Shown in pieces: positions 58,485-64,000 of a stretch of 64,000 nucleotides of DNA (within the stretch, counting starts at the first letter, position 1; each line of letters opens with the position of its first letter). The stretch is from Caldifarciminota bacterium (lineage in GTDB: Bacteria > Hydrothermota > UBA3072). The DNA lies in the NCBI GenBank assembly GCA_016930175.1, contig JAFGHJ010000018.1, forward strand, positions 37,625-101,624, in the 5' to 3' direction. The position numbers and the translations under genes are program-made. The notes beneath the pieces are model-generated. The model ran no database searches, had not been told where the DNA came from, and saw only the letters and a list, made by a program, of their open reading frames with translations.

Positions 58485-59525
58485 ATGGAGAAAAATAAAG
58501 ACAAAGAAAAAGCTATCGATTCAGTAATAAGCAAAATAAACAAACAATACGGAGACGGAGCTTTGATGAAATTGGGCAGCAAAAAAACAATAGAAGTTCC
58601 CATAATACCAACCGGTTCTCTTTCCCTGGACGCCGCACTGGGGATAGGGGGAATACCAAGAGGAAGAGCCATCGAGATATACGGTATGGAAGCCTCGGGG
58701 AAGACAACTCTTGCTCTCCACATTGCTGCCGAATCGCAAAAAAGAGGAGGAACGGTTGCTTTTATAGACGTGGAACACGCCCTTGATCCACAGTACGCTA
58801 AAAAGCTAGGTGTGAATACGGAAGATTTATTGATATCTCAACCCGACACAGGAGAGGAAGCTTTAGAAATAGCAGAAATGCTGGTTAGAAGCGGAGCGGT
58901 AGATTTAATAATAATCGACTCGGTCGCAGCTCTTGTACCAAAAGCCGAAATTGAGGGTGAAATGGGAGATGCCCACATGGGTCTTAGAGCACGTCTTATG
59001 TCTCAGGCTTTACGAAAATTGACAGGTGTTTTAAGCAAAGCTGCGACCTCTGCCGTCTTTATAAACCAGGTCCGACAAAAAATAGGTATTTCTTTTGGAA
59101 ACCCATACACAACGCCGGGAGGACTGGCTTTAAAATTCCATGCTTCGGTTAGGATGGATATCAGGAAAATCAGCACTTTACAACAAGGAAACGATTCAAT
59201 TGGAATAAGGGTAAAAGTCAAAGTAGTAAAAAACAAACTCGCTCCTCCTTTCAAAGAAGCAGAATTCGACATAATGTACGGTACAGGTATATCAAAAGAA
59301 GGAGAGCTTATTGATTTCGGGCAGTCTTTAAATATGGTCGAGAAATCCGGCACCTGGTATAATTACGGTAAAACCTCCCTCGGACAGGGAAGAGAAAACG
59401 CAAAGCTCTTCCTCAAAGAAAACCCCAAAATATCTGAAGAATTAGAAAACAAAATAAGAGAAGAGCTAAAAATCGGCCATGGGCAAGATAACCAGGATAG
59501 AACAGCAGAAGAAGAAAAAGAATAG
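58485..59525 (+). CDS. recA: recombinase RecA
   Basis: [45 protein letters not shown]. Confidence 0.97.
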   Translation: MEKNKDKEKAIDSVISKINKQYGDGALMKLGSKKTIEVPIIPTGSLSLDAALGIGGIPRGRAIEIYGMEASGKTTLALHIAAESQKRGGTVAFIDVEHALDPQYAKKLGVNTEDLLISQPDTGEEALEIAEMLVRSGAVDLIIIDSVAALVPKAEIEGEMGDAHMGLRARLMSQALRKLTGVLSKAATSAVFINQVRQKIGISFGNPYTTPGGLALKFHASVRMDIRKISTLQQGNDSIGIRVKVKVVKNKLAPPFKEAEFDIMYGTGISKEGELIDFGQSLNMVEKSGTWYNYGKTSLGQGRENAKLFLKENPKISEELENKIREELKIGHGQDNQDRTAEEEKE

Positions 59526-60084
59526 AGTCAATATATATATCGATGAAGAGTTTTCATTAGGTCTATACAAAGACACAGTAATAAAATTCCATCTTTACGA
59601 AAATAAAGAAATCTCCCCCGGCGAGATCTCTTCAATAAAAGAATTTGAAGTAATCACAGACGCAAAAGAAAAAGTTAGAAATTACATTTCATATAGAGAG
59701 AGGTCTAAAAAAGAAATAAAAGATTATCTTACAAAAAGAGGAGTTAAAGAAGAGATGGCAGAAGAAGTTATAGACGACTTCGAAAAAGCCGATCTAATCG
59801 ACGACCACAAATTCGCTAGCGTATGGATAAAAGACAGAAACAAAAATAACCCTAAAGGCAATTTTGCTCTTAAAATGGAATTAAAGGGAAAAGGCATTGA
59901 GGAATCCGAAATAGAAAATCTGCTTCAATCTGTCGACGAAAAAGAAAACGCCCGCAAAGTTTTCGAAAAAGCAGTTAAAAAATACGGGAACAACAAAGCC
60001 TCAAGGGAAAAAATTTTCAAATATCTTGAACGACGAGGGTTCGAAACACAAACCATTCTTTCTCTGTTAAAAGAACAACCATGA
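59479..60084 (+). CDS. recX: regulatory protein RecX
   Basis: position after rec[53 protein letters not shown]. Confidence 0.92.
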   Translation: MGKITRIEQQKKKKNRVNIYIDEEFSLGLYKDTVIKFHLYENKEISPGEISSIKEFEVITDAKEKVRNYISYRERSKKEIKDYLTKRGVKEEMAEEVIDDFEKADLIDDHKFASVWIKDRNKNNPKGNFALKMELKGKGIEESEIENLLQSVDEKENARKVFEKAVKKYGNNKASREKIFKYLERRGFETQTILSLLKEQP

Positions 60085-61013
60085 ATACGGAAAACAAAAT
60101 AAAAGAAAAAGCGAGAGAAATTGGATTTGACCTCGTAGGAATAACCGATTTAGAACCCTCAGTTTATCAAAAAGAATATAGAAGTTCTATTGAAAGATGC
60201 GTAAATAGAGATATTAAATATTTAAAGGAAACAGAAGAAGAAAGGCTTTTCCCCAGGAAAAAGTTTCCCTGGGCGAAAAGTGTTATTGTATTGGGAATAA
60301 ATTACTGGCAGGGCCCTCTTCCTCTTTTAAGAAAGGGAGAAGTCAGCATATCGAGATATGCCCTTGGAGTAGACTATCATACTGTTCTCTCAGAAAAATT
60401 GTCAATCTTATCAAAATTTATAAAAGAAGAAACAAAAGCAGAAAAAATCAAGTATTATGCTGACACGGGAGCTATTCTTGAAAAAGAGTTAGCCGAGAGA
60501 GCGGGTCTCGGCTGGATCGGAAAAAACGCTCTGCTTATAACAGAAGATTTCGGTTCCTGGATATTTTTAGGAGAAATACTTCTTGATATTGAGCTGGAAA
60601 AAGACAAAAAGGGAGTGAATAAATGCCATGATTGTGAGCTTTGTCTTCTTTCCTGCCCAAGTAAAGCTCTCTCCGCACCTTACTCTCTTAACATAGAAAA
60701 GTGCACGGCATTTCAAACTATTAAGAAAAAAGGTGACTTGCCATCTTGGTTTCCGTCGGATGAAAATTTTTTCGTTTTCGGTTGCGATATTTGCCAGGAA
60801 ATATGCCCTTTCAATTCGAAGGCAAAAATAACAAAAATAAAGGATTTCATACCAGATAAAAGGATAATAAACCCATCCATTGAAACTCTTCAATCTTTAT
60901 CCGAAAATGAATTTAAGGCTTTGTTTGGACACACTCCCGTTAACTGGGCGGGTAGAGATGTTTTATTGAGAAATATAAACAATTTTTCTGCACATTATGC
61001 TTTTAAGACATAA
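60081..61013 (+). CDS. queG: epoxyqueuosine reductase QueG
   Basis: ISRYALGVDYHTVL; YADTGAILEKELAERAGLGWIGKNALL; two 4Fe-4S motifs CHDCELCLLSCP, CDICQEICPFN. Confidence 0.95.
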   Translation: MNTENKIKEKAREIGFDLVGITDLEPSVYQKEYRSSIERCVNRDIKYLKETEEERLFPRKKFPWAKSVIVLGINYWQGPLPLLRKGEVSISRYALGVDYHTVLSEKLSILSKFIKEETKAEKIKYYADTGAILEKELAERAGLGWIGKNALLITEDFGSWIFLGEILLDIELEKDKKGVNKCHDCELCLLSCPSKALSAPYSLNIEKCTAFQTIKKKGDLPSWFPSDENFFVFGCDICQEICPFNSKAKITKIKDFIPDKRIINPSIETLQSLSENEFKALFGHTPVNWAGRDVLLRNINNFSAHYAFKT

Positions 61014-61122
61014 AAAACAATAAGATTTTATTCTCTTACGACTTCTTAGTGGTTAAAAAAAGTTTTTTAAAAAGATTGCGAAATCTTATTTATATACTAT
61101 AATATTGTTTTAGGAGAAATTT

Positions 61123-61812
61123 ATGCCAAGATTAATAAAAGCAGAGGAAGTCGATTCAACTAACGAATGGATAAAAAAGCGTTTATCAAAACTCAACGAC
61201 CTTGATAGCTTTATCGCTGAAATACAAAATTCGGGAAAAGGAAGGAATTCGAAAGACTGGTTCTCTCCCAGAGGCGGATTGTGGTTCTCAATATTACTTG
61301 AAAAGTTCCAAGGGGCCGAAGGAGCTCTTTCTTTACTTTGCGCGACCGCAGTATGTGATGCTCTCGAAGAACATAATCTTTTGACCAACATTAAGTGGCC
61401 AAACGACATAATCTTGAAAGGGAAAAAATTGGGCGGTATTCTAATTGAAAAAGTGCAGGGTAAATTTATAATAGGAATAGGTTTAAATCTCAATCTGAGC
61501 AAATCCGATTTTCCTATACCCCTTAAAGATATTGTAATAACATCGAAAGAAACAATACATAAAGAACTCGATAACGAAGCAATTGCAAAAGAAATAATAA
61601 AAAGAATCGCAATAGGCAGAAACAATCTTGAAGAAATTCACAAGAAATATCTGAAACTAAGCGGTGATTTAAACGAAAAAGTTAAAATAAATAACGGGGA
61701 AGAAATTTTCACGGGCAAAGTAATTGAAATTCAAGCTGACGGAGGAATAAAAATAAGAAACGAAGATTCCGAAAAAGTCTTCTACTCCGGTAAGCTTTCT
61801 TATTTGAGTTAA
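61123..61812 (+). CDS. birA: biotin-[acetyl-CoA-carboxylase] ligase, no HTH
   Basis: EEVDSTNEWIKK; GKGRNSKDWFSPRGGLWFSILL; IKWPNDIILKGKKLGGILIE. Confidence 0.93.
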   Translation: MPRLIKAEEVDSTNEWIKKRLSKLNDLDSFIAEIQNSGKGRNSKDWFSPRGGLWFSILLEKFQGAEGALSLLCATAVCDALEEHNLLTNIKWPNDIILKGKKLGGILIEKVQGKFIIGIGLNLNLSKSDFPIPLKDIVITSKETIHKELDNEAIAKEIIKRIAIGRNNLEEIHKKYLKLSGDLNEKVKINNGEEIFTGKVIEIQADGGIKIRNEDSEKVFYSGKLSYLS

Positions 61813-61926
61813 CCTAAAATAAAAAAACCTTGCAGAATAACCAAGATATTAGCTGAAAGTATTCAGAGTTTAAATTTCTTAATGCTAACGTCTAAAGGCA
61901 AAAGGATAAATGTTATTTGCTAAGCT

Positions 61927-62502
61927 TTATTCCCCTTTAAATAATTTCTCTATCTCGCTCATATGTTTTTCTACAATTTTCCAATTTTCTTTGCTGGCTT
62001 TCATCTCCTCGGATTCCTCAGTTTCTTTGAGATTTTTTCTTATCTCCTCTTTTTGCTCTTCGGATAAATTAGGATTATCAAGCATCTTTTTCATCATCCC
62101 TCCGGTGGCTGATTCCATTTGACTGTAAACAATAGCACCCAAAATTTTACTATAAGTTGCACCAAAACTTTCAAGTGTAAAACCATATTTTCCTAAAGAA
62201 CCTTCAAGCTCTTCCGCGTATTCTTTAAACTCCTCAGCAAACTGCATACCACTCAAAGGGCTTTGCTTATCCGCCAGGGGTTTAACCTCTTGCTCCGTTC
62301 GCTTGATAATTTCAACAAAAACCGGATAGGCTTCGATGAAAGACTTTACCTCTTGCTCCGTCAAGTAGAGATTCTCCTCTTCTTCTTTCGCTGCTGCTTC
62401 TTTTCGCGCACTCGTCTCACCTGCTTTTTTGTCTCCTTTGCAGCCTGTTAGCACCAAACCGCCCAGCAAAAGCAATACTAATAAAAGCACAAACCTTTTC
62501 AT
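61927..62502 (-). CDS. lipoprotein, alpha-helical, unknown function
   Basis: lipobox LVLTGC; SD AGGAGG; helical charged body. Confidence 0.7.
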   Translation of the reverse strand: MKRFVLLLVLLLLGGLVLTGCKGDKKAGETSARKEAAAKEEEENLYLTEQEVKSFIEAYPVFVEIIKRTEQEVKPLADKQSPLSGMQFAEEFKEYAEELEGSLGKYGFTLESFGATYSKILGAIVYSQMESATGGMMKKMLDNPNLSEEQKEEIRKNLKETEESEEMKASKENWKIVEKHMSEIEKLFKGE

Positions 62503-62549
62503 ACTAAACCTCCTTTTTTATAATTGTTTAACATATGTTTCCGTTATTT

Positions 62550-63656
62550 CTACTTAGCTGTTAAAACGTCAGTAAGTCTACGATTCGGAACACTGTTCTC
62601 TCCCACGACAGGGAAATCTCCTTTATAGCACCAGTGACAATACGCAATATTGTTAGAATTAAAGATATCGCAAACGTCCTTATACCATCGCAGGGCAATA
62701 TCTTCGGGGATTGTAGGATAAATGCCAAATTCGCCACAAAATAAAGGTAAATTTTTATCCTTTGCAACTTTTATTGCCGGAGACATTATTTTGGTTAGAG
62801 TATCTTTTGTGAAATATCCGTTTGCATATTCTCTCATAACCGCAACAGTCTGTTCCGAAAGTTCTTTATAATGTGCCGTATCAATAATCTGTCCCGGATA
62901 ATTTATCTCTCCTTTATATTCGGCTACAGGGGACCAAGGTGCCAGATGATGAGTAAGCGCCATAGGATTATAGAAATGGAAACTCAAGATAATATTTCTA
63001 TCCTTCAGAGGAACTTTCAAATCGGGAAAAGTCGAAGCAATCTGCCATTGATTTGAGCCGACGACTATTTTCCTTTTCGGTTCTTTTAATCTGATTTCCG
63101 CAATAACTTCGCCCAGGAGATTATTCCAATCCTCCGGGTCGTCTGCAACAGCTTCATTAAGGATTTCGTAGGCTACCATGTTAATTGGATATCCTTTTAA
63201 TTCTGCTGAAAGCTGCCGCCACAAATCGATCAGCTTTTCCTGTTCGGCGGGTTCTGTCCACAGGGGATTCGTTTCTGCAATAAAATGATGAGAGCGGATA
63301 ATATGTAAATCGACAATTACACTTAAATTAGCCGCAAGAGCCCAATTAATTGCGTTATGAAGAAGTTCGAACGCTTCTTTTTCTTTATTTCCTTCCTCAT
63401 CCCACATCTGTTCTTCATCTATCGGAATTCTTACATGGTCGAATCCTACGGAGGCGATTGTGTCAAAATCAGCCTTTGTAATGTAATTTCTTCTCTCTTC
63501 TCCTCTTTTCTTACTCTGGGATAACCAGTGACTGACATTGACTCCTGTCCTTATTGCAAATTCTTCATTTTCTTCATCGGACCTTATATTCGAGCTGCAC
63601 ATCGCAGTTAACAATCCAAAAATTATAAAAAGGATCAAACCGAATTTATTATGCAT
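62550..63656 (-). CDS. glycoside hydrolase family 5 (cellulase-type), lipoprotein
   Basis: GVNVSHWLSQ; FDTIASVGFDHVRIPID; VAYEILNEAVADD (acid/base NE); LFCGEFGIY (nucleophile Glu). Start at ATG 63656 with AGGAGG. Confidence 0.88.
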   Translation of the reverse strand: MHNKFGLILFIIFGLLTAMCSSNIRSDEENEEFAIRTGVNVSHWLSQSKKRGEERRNYITKADFDTIASVGFDHVRIPIDEEQMWDEEGNKEKEAFELLHNAINWALAANLSVIVDLHIIRSHHFIAETNPLWTEPAEQEKLIDLWRQLSAELKGYPINMVAYEILNEAVADDPEDWNNLLGEVIAEIRLKEPKRKIVVGSNQWQIASTFPDLKVPLKDRNIILSFHFYNPMALTHHLAPWSPVAEYKGEINYPGQIIDTAHYKELSEQTVAVMREYANGYFTKDTLTKIMSPAIKVAKDKNLPLFCGEFGIYPTIPEDIALRWYKDVCDIFNSNNIAYCHWCYKGDFPVVGENSVPNRRLTDVLTAK

Positions 63657-63805
63657 TACTAAACCTCCTAATTTATACATTTTTTACAATCAAATCAATA
63701 AAAATCTATCTTAATTATTCAATCTGTCAAGCTAGTTTCCAGAAAAATAGAGCACCGAAAAAAATAGAAGTCGGTTCAAATCATAAAAATCTGTGTTCAT
63801 TTGCA

Positions 63806-64000
63806 TCACATCTCACTTTTCACATAACTCTTATAAATAATATATAAAAGAGCCAATCTTTCCTGAATCCTGAGGGTAAAAAGAGGAAGAATCTTTTGTA
63901 AACCAAAAACATAGGGAATAAACGAATGAACGTTCTTTACCAATAGAATCCCTTTTTCTCTTAACTCGGCAGTTCTACTATAAATTTCGTTAACAAGTTT
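63806..64000 (-). CDS. C-terminal fragment of a protein running off the window edge
   Basis: reverse-strand open frame KLVNEIYSRTAELREKGILLVKNVHSFIPYVFGLQKILPLFTLRIQERLALLYIIYKSYVKSEM*, no start in window. Confidence 0.4.
   Translation of the reverse strand, partial: KLVNEIYSRTAELREKGILLVKNVHSFIPYVFGLQKILPLFTLRIQERLALLYIIYKSYVKSEM

Noticed and set aside
61110-61625. 171-aa minus-strand ORF opposite birA
   Set aside because: Antisense to clear biotin ligase; composition typical of a shadow ORF.

Overview
64 kb of a low-GC bacterial chromosome. Type IX-style C-terminal sorting domains, a TIGR03545/TIGR03546 pair and MglA/PilT/DUF4388 genes suggest a candidate-phylum, Gram-negative-type lineage; taxonomy cannot be fixed from sequence alone. 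The left ~42 kb is accessory-like: single genes or short operons separated by long intergenic tracts filled with recurring degenerate 'word' repeats. It includes MntP, an ABC exporter, a GGDEF protein, secreted T9SS-type proteins, HepT/MntA and PIN toxin-type modules, radC, GDPD, a WG-repeat protein and a large multi-PAS hybrid histidine kinase. The right part (~43.1-61 kb) is a very compact same-strand cluster: accB-pilT-accC-mglA-DnaA/AAA-DUF4388/TPR-cheR-cheD-cheB-TPR-exeA-cheW-mcp-cheW-pgpA-pncC-thpR-transporter-recA-recX-queG, followed by birA and, on the other strand, a GH5 gene. The best candidate for an undescribed system is a three-gene cassette at 18901-22019: an alpha-helical protein with faint HhH-GPD-like character, a caspase/CHAT-like putative protease (His75/Cys138) fused to a repeat region, and a ubiquitin-like (YukD/beta-grasp-like) protein with a C-terminal membrane anchor. 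Other notable items: a duplicated radC 5' end flanking a PIN module, a shared C-terminal tail on radC and GDPD, probable ATA and ATT start codons, and a network of dispersed intergenic repeats. No rRNA, tRNA or CRISPR array was recognised. All family calls come from reading motifs by eye; no database search was run.
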